A stretch of 16,041 nt of DNA from Hathewaya limosa (GCF_030815255.1 NZ_JAUSWN010000035.1:1-16041); one strand, 5' to 3'. Shown: positions 1 through 6,208, numbered from the stretch's first letter. Translations and numbers: made by a program. Notes: generated by a model from the letters alone, not told the origin.

Positions 1-65
1 TCATTATAGCCATCTGTGTACTCAATTTTTAATTTAGTTTTAATAACTACATTTTCTATTGCCAT
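1..65 (-). CDS. N-terminus of an unidentified small protein (partial)
   Basis: Only the first 21 codons lie in the window; the gene runs off the left edge. The ATG at 65-63 is preceded on the minus strand by an AAGGAG site at good spacing. The visible residues begin MAIENVVIKTKLKIEY and continue TDGYN. The pattern of a short polar start followed by alternating hydrophobics and a G/D turn resembles the DUF1659-like protein encoded at 1025-1270, but the fragment is too short for a family call. It follows the amidase gene on the same strand and has its own promoter-like upstream motif, so it may start a new unit. Confidence 0.6.
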   Translation of the reverse strand, partial: MAIENVVIKTKLKIEYTDGYN

Positions 66-126
66 TCTTATCAACTCCTTTCAACTGTATATATGAACTT
101 CAAAGGTTTTTTTGAAAAAAATTTTT
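66..126 (-). promoter_or_regulatory. Promoter-like motif shared with the holin operon
   Basis: On the minus strand this segment carries AAAAAACCTTT, then TTCATATATA, then the ribosome site of the gene at the left edge. The same order (AAAAACCTTT, TTCATATATA, ribosome site) occurs twice upstream of the holin at 1511-1610. The repetition before separate minus-strand genes suggests a shared promoter. It does not fit a good sigma-A pair with 17-bp spacing, so recognition by a dedicated sigma factor is possible (inference). Confidence 0.4.
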
Positions 127-130
127 AAAT

Positions 131-739
131 TTATATTTTCAATACTTGATTAGGGTATATTAAGTCCGATACAAGTCCATTTTTCAGTTTTAAACTTTGT
201 ACTGTTGTATTAAATCTTCTTGAAATACCCCATAGAGTATCACCTTTTTTCACCGTATAGGTTTTAGTAGATGTGGTACTATTACTGGGTTTGTTTAAGG
301 CTAGCTTAATATTATATAGGGGGTAGAGCACACCAGGACAATTAGTGGAATTAATTTCTTTATGTCCTTTAACAGACCCTACGGTATATTTACCGAGTAG
401 GTATTTGCATACATCAATAATTGCTTTTCTTTGAGCCTCTGGCATAACTTCTTTCATAAAGTTACCTTGGGCACATATTCCAATGCTTGTATTATTGTTG
501 CCATAGGCATGAGCTCCGATAGCTCCTTCTGGTCTACCACGATATATTCTTCCGTTCTTATTAACTACAAAATGGTAACCAATACCTGCCCAGCCTAAAG
601 TATTTTTATGATAATTATGTGCATCATAAACAGTCCATGTAGGGTGTTCCATATGATGCAACACTATAAGATTTGTTTTCTTCCTATAGGAAAGATTTCT
701 AAACTTTAAATTGGTTTCTATAATATTAATTTTCCTCAC
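131..739 (-). CDS. N-acetylmuramoyl-L-alanine amidase with C-terminal LysM (phage-type endolysin)
   Basis: This is a peptidoglycan hydrolase of the Amidase_2 (T7 lysozyme/PGRP) family, cleaving between muramic acid and the stem peptide. Residues about 22-145 form the catalytic domain: the LHH pair at 28-29, Y55 in YHF, AHAYG at 76-80, H126 and C134 in TNCPG match the expected zinc ligands and active-site positions. Residues about 159-202 are one LysM wall-binding repeat (YTVKKGDTLWGISRRF). There is no signal peptide, so release would need the nearby holin. The called start is GTG at 739, but the AGGAG site abuts it directly; an ATT codon at 730-728 sits at better spacing, so the true N-terminus may be three residues shorter. 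It is last in the minus-strand lysis cassette, behind a hairpin. Confidence 0.93.
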   Translation of the reverse strand: MRKINIIETNLKFRNLSYRKKTNLIVLHHMEHPTWTVYDAHNYHKNTLGWAGIGYHFVVNKNGRIYRGRPEGAIGAHAYGNNNTSIGICAQGNFMKEVMPEAQRKAIIDVCKYLLGKYTVGSVKGHKEINSTNCPGVLYPLYNIKLALNKPSNSTTSTKTYTVKKGDTLWGISRRFNTTVQSLKLKNGLVSDLIYPNQVLKI

Positions 740-757
740 TCCTTTTTATTTTTTTCT

Positions 758-797
758 TTTAAAAACCATAATTAAATAATTTATTATGGTTTTTAAA
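758..797 (-). terminator. 15-bp perfect hairpin between DUF2922 gene and amidase
   Basis: Positions 758-772 pair perfectly with 783-797 around a 10-base loop. The arms end in A/T runs, so it could terminate in either direction. The stop codon of the DUF2922-like gene (795-793) lies inside the stem. It probably reduces readthrough into the amidase. Confidence 0.65.
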
Positions 798-1032
798 TAA
801 AAATATCTTGAAAATCATCTTCCAAAGCATTAATATAATTGTTTTTTCCTTTAATATAGAAAGCACCACAACATTCTTTAAGTGGTACTTCAAAGAGGTT
901 TTTAGAGTTATATATAAGTTCCATACAATGAATAATTGTATCTTTAGATACATTGGCCTTTACATGGGGAATATATATATTAACTTTTTTATCATTGGTA
1001 TTTTTAAAATTTAAAACTAGGCATTTACTCAT
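793..1032 (-). CDS. DUF2922-like small protein
   Basis: The protein is about 79 aa, starting MSKCLVLNFKNTNDKKVNIY. A beta-rich start with a polar turn, followed by an I/V-rich middle and CCGAFYIKGK, resembles the DUF2922 family of short Firmicute proteins, of unknown function and often next to DUF1659 genes and lysis genes. I chose the ATG at 1032 rather than the upstream ATG at 1065 because the AAGGAG site precedes it at normal spacing, and because it overlaps the stop of the DUF1659-like gene (ATGAGTAA), implying coupled translation. It is the third gene of the holin operon. Confidence 0.7.
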   Translation of the reverse strand: MSKCLVLNFKNTNDKKVNIYIPHVKANVSKDTIIHCMELIYNSKNLFEVPLKECCGAFYIKGKNNYINALEDDFQDIFI

Positions 1033-1270
1033 TCTCTTCATTCTCCTTAATATAGATATAATCAACTTTTAGCTTGATTTTTGTGTTATTAGGATATGGT
1101 AAAAAATTTTCATTTATAAAATCTGCAATCTTAGTAATTTCATTATCAGGGGCTTTTTCGCTAATACCATAGATATAAAAATTTTTAAAAATATCATTGC
1201 CTTTGTGGTCTACGCCTAATTTGAATTTAAATGCAAGTCTTGTTTTATTAACTAATTTTTTATAAGCCAT
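1025..1270 (-). CDS. DUF1659-like small protein
   Basis: The protein is 81 aa, starting MAYKKLVNKTRLAFKF and followed by LGVDHKGNDIFKN. This matches the DUF1659 layout: a basic N-terminus, a hydrophobic strand, a G-x-D-x-x-G-x-x-x-F turn, then an amphipathic segment. The function is unknown; the family recurs with DUF2922 in Firmicute accessory regions. Its ATG lies one base after the holin stop codon and has no clear ribosome site of its own, so it is probably translated by coupling. Its 3' end overlaps the DUF2922-like start by 8 bases. Confidence 0.75.
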   Translation of the reverse strand: MAYKKLVNKTRLAFKFKLGVDHKGNDIFKNFYIYGISEKAPDNEITKIADFINENFLPYPNNTKIKLKVDYIYIKENEENE

Positions 1271-1271
1271 T

Positions 1272-1499
1272 TTAAATCTTTACTACTGCATTTTTAACGT
1301 CTTTCACGTCTTTTTTTATCTCATGCATGGTATCTAGTTTGGCACTTAGACTAGATATAATGTTTTGGTAATTTTCTTCTCTTTTTTCTTGCTTTAGATC
1401 TCTTCGCTCCTGGGCTTTTAGAATATAGAATATTAATCCTACACTTAAAGCTGCCCAGATACCTTGGGATGAAGCAAGTTTGAAAAGTTCATTTTCCAT
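1272..1499 (-). CDS. UviB/BhlA-family holin-like protein
   Basis: The protein is 75 aa: a short N-terminus (MENELFKLASSQGIW), one transmembrane segment at about 14-29 (AALSVGLIFYILKAQ), then a charged coiled-coil-like tail rich in K, E, D and S. This is the typical architecture of the BhlA/UviB bacteriocin-holin family, which inserts in the cell membrane and helps export bacteriocins or endolysins. A strong GGAGGTGA site precedes the ATG at 1499. It is the first gene of a tight minus-strand operon with the DUF1659-like and DUF2922-like genes and the amidase beyond. In C. perfringens pIP404 the uviB gene is paired with the sigma factor gene uviA; a sigma-like gene lies upstream here too (2681-3211). 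Confidence 0.88.
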   Translation of the reverse strand: MENELFKLASSQGIWAALSVGLIFYILKAQERRDLKQEKREENYQNIISSLSAKLDTMHEIKKDVKDVKNAVVKI

Positions 1500-1510
1500 A
1501 AGATCACCTC

Positions 1511-1610
1511 CTACACTTATATATGAAAAAGCAAAAGGTTTTTAAAAAGAAAAATTCCTACTACACTTATATATGAAAAAGCAAAAGGTTTTTAAAAAGA
1601 AAAATTCCTA
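1511..1610 (-). repeat. Perfect 50-bp tandem duplication carrying the promoter-like motif
   Basis: Positions 1511-1560 and 1561-1610 are identical base for base. On the minus strand each unit carries AAAAACCTTTTG, then TTCATATATAAG, and the copy nearer the holin runs into its ribosome site. The duplication therefore doubles the likely promoter. Its outer edge joins the structured-RNA region exactly at the conserved CCTAGGGTGG. Absence of any mismatch indicates a recent event. Confidence 0.9.
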
Positions 1611-2040
1611 GGGTGGACAAGCCTTTGACCAGTGTAAATTTGTGAGAGACTGCATTTGTGTGGCTAAACTCCTTGCCACACAACAGGCGGAAACAAATTT
1701 ATAATGAGGATAAGGCTTGTCCACCCTTGTTTTAGAGGCCAATGGACTTGTCTTGTAGCATAGCCGTTACGAGTGCGGGAGTAGTGAGCTATAGCTAGGA
1801 GCATGTCCACTGGCCGCCCTTTGGACCTGCCTTGAAAGTATGTGGGGGTGGGTGGGATACTGAAAAGGCAAGTCCAAAGACCCCACGCCAACGGGTACCA
1901 CAAAAAGGACTTGAAGGGCTTAAGCAAACTTAGGCTACAAGGGGCTTGAAGCAGTGAAAGACACTTATAGCCTTTAGTTTTCTTAGCAATACAAGGAACT
2001 ATTTTGGGGTGTTGGGGTTTCGTGGCAGAGAAAAGATCTT
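1611..2040 (-). ncRNA. Candidate large structured RNA, left copy, distal module
   Basis: No protein gene is convincing here. The segment folds into long helices: H1 pairs 1611-1625 with 1712-1726 (15 bp), H2 pairs 1737-1747 with 1805-1815, and H3 pairs 1819-1833 with 1865-1879. Inside H1 a GTGTGGC/GCCACAC hairpin is flanked by conserved internal-loop strings. A diverged copy exists in inverted orientation at 15474-15842, conserving loops (GACTGCATTT, AACAGGCG, GCCGTTACGA) while helices change; H3 is missing there. The single mismatches in H2 and H3 are A.C or C.A on the plus strand, hence G.U on the minus strand, which favours minus-strand transcription. The family is not recognised. Confidence 0.6.
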
Positions 2041-2278
2041 TAAAGAAAAGTGCTAAATTAGGTATAGCAATAACAGTAATATCACCATGGAATTATATAA
2101 AAATAAAATAAATTATATAAATGACAAATACGACAAGAATAGAAAAATTAGTTTTTTACATGGAGTAAGGACGGTTTTTAGAAATGGAAAAATGAAAAGA
2201 AACAAAAAATTAATTTATATTAGATTGTAAAAAATAAAAAAGTTCAAAAAGGTCGCAAAAAACATTTATAAAAATATA
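2041..2278. other. AT-rich spacer between the two structured modules
   Basis: There is no supported gene. The only segment shared with the right copy is a short TATACCTAATTTA string near 2050-2075 (minus sense), found again near 15428-15445. The remainder is A/T-rich and unalignable by eye. Confidence 0.5.
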
Positions 2279-2303
2279 AAAGCATAAGGTTTCCTTATGC
2301 TTT
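2279..2303 (-). terminator. 11-bp hairpin with 3-base loop, terminator-like on the minus strand
   Basis: Positions 2279-2289 pair perfectly with 2293-2303. On the minus strand the stem is followed by a T-rich stretch. A hairpin of different sequence (15266-15274 with 15279-15287) occupies the equivalent place in the right copy. It may end the proximal module of the structured RNA, or separate the two modules within one RNA. Confidence 0.5.
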
Positions 2304-2672
2304 AGGACACGCTCTTTAGAGCGGATATATAAAAATGGACTAGCTTTATATAGCGAAGAAAATAAAGTGTCTCTTCTAAACTTTATTTCTATGTAAAGCC
2401 TGTCCATTTTATCCTTGGAGCTACCTATGACACTAGGGGAATACTATTTTATTTATAACCTTGTGTGATAGGTAGCGTTACGTGAATACATGGAGCGGAT
2501 ACGTAAAAATAGGCTAGCCTTAGATAAACTATGGAATTCTTTTAGAAAAATCTAAGTTTTATTTTTTGAGTGTGTTTATTTTAGGATTTAAGACTTTTTT
2601 ATGTAAGTGCTAGTATATTTTATCCTTGATGTTTTATAAAGCGTAAAATGGGTTGTTATGCTTTATAAATTT
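2304..2672 (-). ncRNA. Candidate large structured RNA, left copy, proximal module
   Basis: It begins about ten bases after the sigma-factor stop codon. In minus sense it shows a leader hairpin (2633-2642 with 2660-2669). Two copies of a motif follow, in which GGATAAAAT opens a helix closed by ATTTTTA-nn-TATCCGCTC. Between them lies helix B, pairing 2420-2428 with 2468-2476 and extended by ACAC/GTGT. The right copy at 15022-15290 repeats the order and has four compensatory base-pair changes in helix B. The TATTCACGTAA and GTATTCCC loop strings are conserved between the copies. The identity is unknown. Confidence 0.6.
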
Positions 2673-2680
2673 ATAATAAT

Positions 2681-3211
2681 TTAAATAAGATTCTTTAACT
2701 TTTTAAAAGCGTTATCTTTTAGATAAATAATTCTATTGTATTTAATATCTAGAGTACATGCTATTTCCTTGTAGCTCTCTTCATTTATATAATGTCTTTC
2801 TAATATTTCACGTTCTATGGAATTAAGTTTATCCAAAGCTTTATATAATTTTTTCACCTCATCATAGGCTATAATTTCATCTTCTAAGGTAAAGGCGTAA
2901 TAATCTTTTCGCTCTAGTATATCTTTATCTTGAAATTCCCTAAAATGTTTTATTTCATCTTTTAGTAGAGCCTTAAAATTTAAATCTATTGCAGCTAAGA
3001 AATATCCATTATAAGAATTACTATTAGGTTTATACATATGTATTGCGTTAATAACAGAAAGATAGCCATGTTGTACTAGATCTTCAAAGTTGTACTCAGG
3101 AATATGATAAGTTCTAGCTTTTTTAAAAATATAAAATTTATATTTTTTAATAATTAGGTTTATAGATTTTTTATCTCCTGTTTTAGCTTTCAGAATAATT
3201 TCCTCCAACAA
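2681..3211 (-). CDS. Sigma-70 family RNA polymerase sigma factor, UviA/TcdR-like
   Basis: The protein is 176 aa. Residues about 10-90 resemble sigma region 2, with NFEDLVQHGYLSVINAIHMY and a following helix (NGYFLAAIDLNFKALLKDEI). Residues about 115-176 resemble region 4, with LDKLNSIEREILERHYI then an HTH in EESYKEIACTLDIKYNRI. No region 1 or 3 is evident, as in small alternative sigma factors such as UviA, TcdR and BotR of clostridia. It starts with TTG at 3211 behind AAAGGTGGTG. By analogy with uviAB it may control the holin cassette downstream (inference). Its stop codon sits immediately before the left structured-RNA copy. It could also be a phage-type late regulator. Confidence 0.82.
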   Translation of the reverse strand: MLEEIILKAKTGDKKSINLIIKKYKFYIFKKARTYHIPEYNFEDLVQHGYLSVINAIHMYKPNSNSYNGYFLAAIDLNFKALLKDEIKHFREFQDKDILERKDYYAFTLEDEIIAYDEVKKLYKALDKLNSIEREILERHYINEESYKEIACTLDIKYNRIIYLKDNAFKKLKNLI

Positions 3212-3373
3212 AACACCACCTTTAAAAACTTTAACACTTTAAAGTAATAAAATGTATATAAGTATATAATACCATTTTATTAGAAATAAATCATCATAGG
3301 GGGAAGGCTTAATTATTGTAGTCTTGGTTATAGTTATTAATAAACAATATAAATAGATAGGAGAGAATTTAAA

Positions 3374-3520
3374 ATGGATAAGGATTTAATAGTAAAAAAA
3401 GAAAATAAGAAGTATAAAAAGTTTAGTAATAAACAAAAGAGTTATATAAGAATAGATTTGCTTATAAAATTAGGTGTAATTTCTATGTTAATTTTAGCTA
3501 TTTGTGTAAAATTTAAGTGA
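3374..3520 (+). CDS. Small 48-aa single-pass membrane protein
   Basis: This is a 48-codon reading frame with a good AGGAGAG site (3359-3365) eight bases before its ATG. The N-terminal half is strongly basic (VKKENKKYKKFSNKQKS) and the C-terminal half is one hydrophobic helix (LLIKLGVISMLILAICVKF) ending in a lysine. Topology is likely N-in. It is transcribed divergently from the sigma factor gene. I do not recognise a family; a membrane-acting toxin-like peptide, an anti-sigma-like peptide or a simple small membrane protein all fit. Confidence 0.55.
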   Translation: MDKDLIVKKENKKYKKFSNKQKSYIRIDLLIKLGVISMLILAICVKFK

Positions 3521-3695
3521 AAAATGTAGATAGATATAATCATTGTTATGTCTAGTGAAGAACAAATTTAATAATTTTATTATATTAATTTGAGTTTAAC
3601 ATGTTATTTAAAGTGCTATTCTAAGTTTATAAATTGTTTTATAAAAGTGTTATAATTTTATTTAAAGTTAATTAGGGGGAAAAGAGGAAAATAAT

Positions 3696-4796
3696 ATGAG
3701 TAAGAAAAAAACAAGTTATTATAAGTTAGATCAGATGTCAAGGAATGTACAACAAATAGCTAAAGTAGTAAATAATATGCCAAATATAAGTAGGATAGTT
3801 CAACAAACTAATATGATTAATAATTTAAATGGGATTGGTTCAGTAATGAATGAGTGTAGTAACTTATGTAGCACAGCAATAGCAGCAAAGAGTATTGATG
3901 GCGAACTTATTCATATAGCTAATTATATTGGTGGATATAATAATTTAAGTAGCATAGTAAAAAATTTATCTAATATGTCATCACTAATATTCTCAAAACA
4001 ACTTTCTATACAATTAGCGTATACTTTAGAAAATATTAATAGTATAAGTGACAAACTAAGTAAATTTAATTTACCTAAAATACAGAATTACATAGGAGAA
4101 GATGGAATAAAGTTAAGTAAAAAAATTAGTGAACAGATAATATCTAATTCAAAATTTGATTTAGATAATTTAGAAATAAATGAGGAAGATTTAGACGAAG
4201 TAGTTTCTATGTCTCAGGATATTGATTATAATGATACGGATACACATAATAAGATTAATTTAAAAGATATAGAAGAGATAATAAATTCTAAGTTAGAGGA
4301 ACAAAACAATAAAACTAAGGATCAAAATCCGTTAAATCAGATAATTTTATTATTAACGGATATAAATAATAATCAAAAAGAGATTCTTAAGGATAAAGGA
4401 ATTAAAAAATTTATAAATGATGTTTTACTACAGGTTTTATCTACTATGATATGTACTTTTTTAATGCTTATAGGTAAAAATGTGTATTATAATCACATAA
4501 ATGAAAAACCTAAACAAGTTATTCAAATGGTAAAAGTAGAAATAAAAGATCAAAGAGAAAAAAGTGACAATAAAGAAATTTATAAACGACTTAGATATGT
4601 TAATAAAAAAGGATTACAAGTAAGAAACACCAATAAAATAAAAGGTAGAGTTATATATAAATTAAATATTGCAGATGTTATAGAAGTTATTGATAAAAGA
4701 AAAGAATGGGTAAAAATAAATTTCTTTGATAAAAGTTGTGGTGAAGAAAGAGACGGATGGGTTTTATCTAAGTATATAAAAAAGTTTGAAAAGTAA
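3696..4796 (+). CDS. Membrane-anchored protein with C-terminal SH3b domain
   Basis: The protein is 366 aa. Residues 1-160 are N/S/I-rich and helical, with no recognised domain. Residues 160-235 are acidic and Q/N-rich. About 243-260 is one transmembrane helix (LLQVLSTMICTFLMLIG). Residues 298-366 are a bacterial SH3 domain, with GLQVRN, GRVIYKL and DGWVLSKYI as in cell-wall-binding SH3b modules. Absence of a signal peptide implies that the internal helix places the SH3b end outside and the long N-terminal part inside. A GGGG-containing ribosome site precedes the ATG, and a 13-bp terminator follows. The function is unknown; wall sensing or surface binding is an inference. Confidence 0.75.
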   Translation: MSKKKTSYYKLDQMSRNVQQIAKVVNNMPNISRIVQQTNMINNLNGIGSVMNECSNLCSTAIAAKSIDGELIHIANYIGGYNNLSSIVKNLSNMSSLIFSKQLSIQLAYTLENINSISDKLSKFNLPKIQNYIGEDGIKLSKKISEQIISNSKFDLDNLEINEEDLDEVVSMSQDIDYNDTDTHNKINLKDIEEIINSKLEEQNNKTKDQNPLNQIILLLTDINNNQKEILKDKGIKKFINDVLLQVLSTMICTFLMLIGKNVYYNHINEKPKQVIQMVKVEIKDQREKSDNKEIYKRLRYVNKKGLQVRNTNKIKGRVIYKLNIADVIEVIDKRKEWVKINFFDKSCGEERDGWVLSKYIKKFEK

Positions 4797-4847
4797 TTAT
4801 TATAAAAGATTATAATTTAGCCAAATAGATCGTTACATATATAAGTT

Positions 4848-4889
4848 AAAAGGTAGGATATTTTGTTTTTTCAAGTTATCCTACCTTTT
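4848..4889 (+). terminator. Intrinsic terminator after the SH3b gene
   Basis: Positions 4848-4860 pair perfectly with 4877-4889 (13 bp), and the right arm runs into a five-T tract. Confidence 0.88.
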
Positions 4890-4929
4890 TGTTTTAAGCA
4901 TAGAGGGAAAAATTTTTTTATATAGAATG

Positions 4930-4995
4930 TTATACTTATACAAAAGTTATATATAACTTATACAAAACTTTTGCAAAAGTTATATATAAGTATAA
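4930..4995 (+). promoter_or_regulatory. Operator-like array upstream of the repeat-rich DNA-binding protein
   Basis: Three kinds of symmetry overlap here. An 11-bp inverted repeat is formed by 4930-4940 and 4985-4995 (TTATACTTATA and its complement). A 16-bp direct repeat, CAAAAGTTATATATAA, occurs at 4941 and 4974, 33 bp apart (about three helical turns). Between them lies the palindrome ACTTTTGCAAAAGT (4967-4980). The array ends at the ribosome site of the next gene, so autoregulation is likely. Confidence 0.65.
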
Positions 4996-5007
4996 GGTGG
5001 GAGGAGT

Positions 5008-5688
5008 ATGAAAACATTTAGTGAATTAGCCATTGAAGAGCAAGTTAAATTCATAAATAGAGAACTTAAAAGAGATAAAAAAACAAGTGTAACTAAACTA
5101 TGTAAAAATTTAAATATAAATAAAAGTACCTTTATAACCAGATGTAATAAAAATAATTTTAAGTATAATTTTGATTCGAGACAATATGAAAAACAAGATA
5201 TAGATAAAGAAGTTATACAAAAGCAAAATAAAAGTATAACAAAAGTTATGCAAAAGCATAACAAAAGTATAATAGATAATTTAGAAGAGAATAAAATAGA
5301 AAATATACAAAAGCATAATGAGTGTATAAGTAAAGATATACAATTGCAAAATGAAAATATAACAAAAGTAAAACAAAAGCATAACAAAAGTATAAGTGAA
5401 GAGATGTTAGATAATATAAAAGAATTGCTTGAAATGAAAGAGCAGTTAAAAGAGGTTATACAAGAGTATAACAAAAGCAAAAGTATTGTTGATATAGAAC
5501 TTCCAAAACTTGAATTAGATAAAGGTAAATTTAAAGGAGAACCCACAAATAGGTTAATAAAGGTTTATAAAAATATAAATGATAATTGGATTAAATTCTG
5601 CAAAGAAGAGTATAGCGAATTTAAGATGCAAGACCTTTACAGTATGGCATTAATGGAGTTTATGGACAAGTATTCAAAAAATAAATAA
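5008..5688 (+). CDS. HTH DNA-binding protein with QKHNKSI repeats (plasmid maintenance candidate)
   Basis: The protein is 226 aa. Residues about 27-50 form a likely HTH (TSVTKLCKNLNINKSTFITR). Residues 69-158 hold at least six variants of QKHNKSI (near 71, 82, 101, 112, 123 and 152) in an otherwise helical, charged region. Residues 180-226 form a separate compact C-terminal domain (NDNWIKFCKEEYSEF and MALMEFMDKY). A GGGAGGAG site precedes the ATG. The upstream array and repeats of the same flavour inside the gene suggest that it binds its own DNA, as plasmid copy-control or partition proteins do. No ParA-like partner is visible in the window. The family is unrecognised. Confidence 0.7.
   Translation: MKTFSELAIEEQVKFINRELKRDKKTSVTKLCKNLNINKSTFITRCNKNNFKYNFDSRQYEKQDIDKEVIQKQNKSITKVMQKHNKSIIDNLEENKIENIQKHNECISKDIQLQNENITKVKQKHNKSISEEMLDNIKELLEMKEQLKEVIQEYNKSKSIVDIELPKLELDKGKFKGEPTNRLIKVYKNINDNWIKFCKEEYSEFKMQDLYSMALMEFMDKYSKNK
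5212..5392 (+). repeat. CAAAAG-based degenerate repeats inside the coding sequence
   Basis: Strings such as TTATACAAAAG, AACAAAAGTTATGCAAAAG, ATACAAAAGCATAA and AACAAAAGTATAA recur here and encode the QKHNKSI repeats of the protein. The same TTATACAAAAG and TGCAAAAGTTAT strings occur in the upstream array at 4930-4995. They may be protein-binding sites, a coding repeat expansion, or both. Confidence 0.55.
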
Positions 5689-5890
5689 ACACATTAAAAG
5701 AAAAAATAATTATATTATTGATGAAGTTAAGGTTATATTCATATGTGTTTCAATAAATAACCAGTACAATATAGATTTTAGAATTGATAAAGATTATTTT
5801 AAGTTTTTTACAATCTACTAAATTTATATAATAAATTTTATAGAAATGTTTAATTTTAATATCAATATAGGTGAAAAGTATTTTCTGTAT

Positions 5891-5916
5891 ACAAGTAGGG
5901 AGAATACTTGTTTTTC
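5891..5916 (+). terminator. Short terminator-like hairpin in the 5689-6065 intergenic stretch
   Basis: Positions 5891-5897 pair with 5905-5911 (ACAAGTA/TACTTGT), followed by five Ts. It separates the upstream gene from the RiPP operon. Apart from this hairpin and the promoter at 6008-6052, the 377-base stretch shows nothing I can support. Confidence 0.5.
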
Positions 5917-6007
5917 AAATAAATTATGATTATTTCCGAGTAATATTTAAATATGTTTTTGTAGAAATTTGAAGTAAATAGTTTTTAAAAACAAAAGTTA
6001 GAATATA

Positions 6008-6052
6008 TTGAAAATTTAGAAATAACGTTTTATAATTTAGTTATTCTAAATT
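6008..6052 (+). promoter_or_regulatory. Consensus sigma-A promoter within an inverted repeat (RiPP operon)
   Basis: A TTGAAA box (6008-6013) and a TATAAT box (6031-6036) are exactly 17 bp apart, predicting a start near 6043 and a leader of about 22 bases. An inverted repeat (6013-6026 with 6040-6052, one unpaired base) has one half-site against the -35 box and the other across the start site. This is a typical repressor-operator placement. Confidence 0.8.
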
Positions 6053-6065
6053 TGGGGGTGAAAAT

Positions 6066-6146
6066 ATGGAAATTATAAGAGAAGGAAAAGAAGTAACTAG
6101 AGGAACTCATAGTTGTCAAATTTGCTTTACTTGCGTTGTTTATTAA
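6066..6146 (+). CDS. 26-aa Cys-rich RiPP precursor peptide
   Basis: The frame is 26 codons, headed by a very strong GGGGGTG site 5 bases before the ATG. The peptide has a charged leader of about 15 residues (MEIIREGKEVTRGTH) and a short core, SCQICFTCVVY, with cysteines at 17, 20 and 23 (CxxCxxC). Length, composition and its position just before a radical SAM/SPASM gene identify it as the substrate of that enzyme. Likely products are thioether-bridged (sactipeptide or ranthipeptide type). The leader spacing loosely recalls clostridial Cys-rich peptides such as the Clo7bot group, but the core here ends after three cysteines, so it may be a distinct family. No cleavage motif such as GG is obvious. 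Confidence 0.82.
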   Translation: MEIIREGKEVTRGTHSCQICFTCVVY

Positions 6147-6158
6147 TTAGAAATAATC

Positions 6159-6194
6159 AAAAAAGGATCAAAAGTTATTTTTTGATCCTTTTTT
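6159..6194 (+). terminator. Attenuating terminator between precursor and maturase
   Basis: Positions 6159-6173 pair perfectly with 6180-6194 (15 bp, 6-base loop), with a T6 tract ending the stem. It lies 12 bases after the precursor stop and just before the maturase ribosome site (6195-6201). It would make precursor mRNA more abundant than enzyme mRNA, as is common in peptide operons. Confidence 0.92.
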
Positions 6195-6208
6195 AGGGGA
6201 GAAAAAAT

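Noticed and set aside
1664..1927. Minus-strand 87-codon open frame
   Set aside because: It lies across helices H1-H3 of the structured region, has no ribosome site, and its composition (Trp/Pro/Thr-rich) reflects the GC-richer helices rather than a protein.
2210..2407. Minus-strand 65-codon open frame
   Set aside because: It covers the terminator-like hairpin and a GGATA module of the structured RNA, with no ribosome site and no recognisable protein.
4980..5546. 188-codon minus-strand frame opposite the 226-aa gene
   Set aside because: It is an S/L/F-rich antisense shadow produced by the CAAAAG-type repeats, and has no ribosome site.
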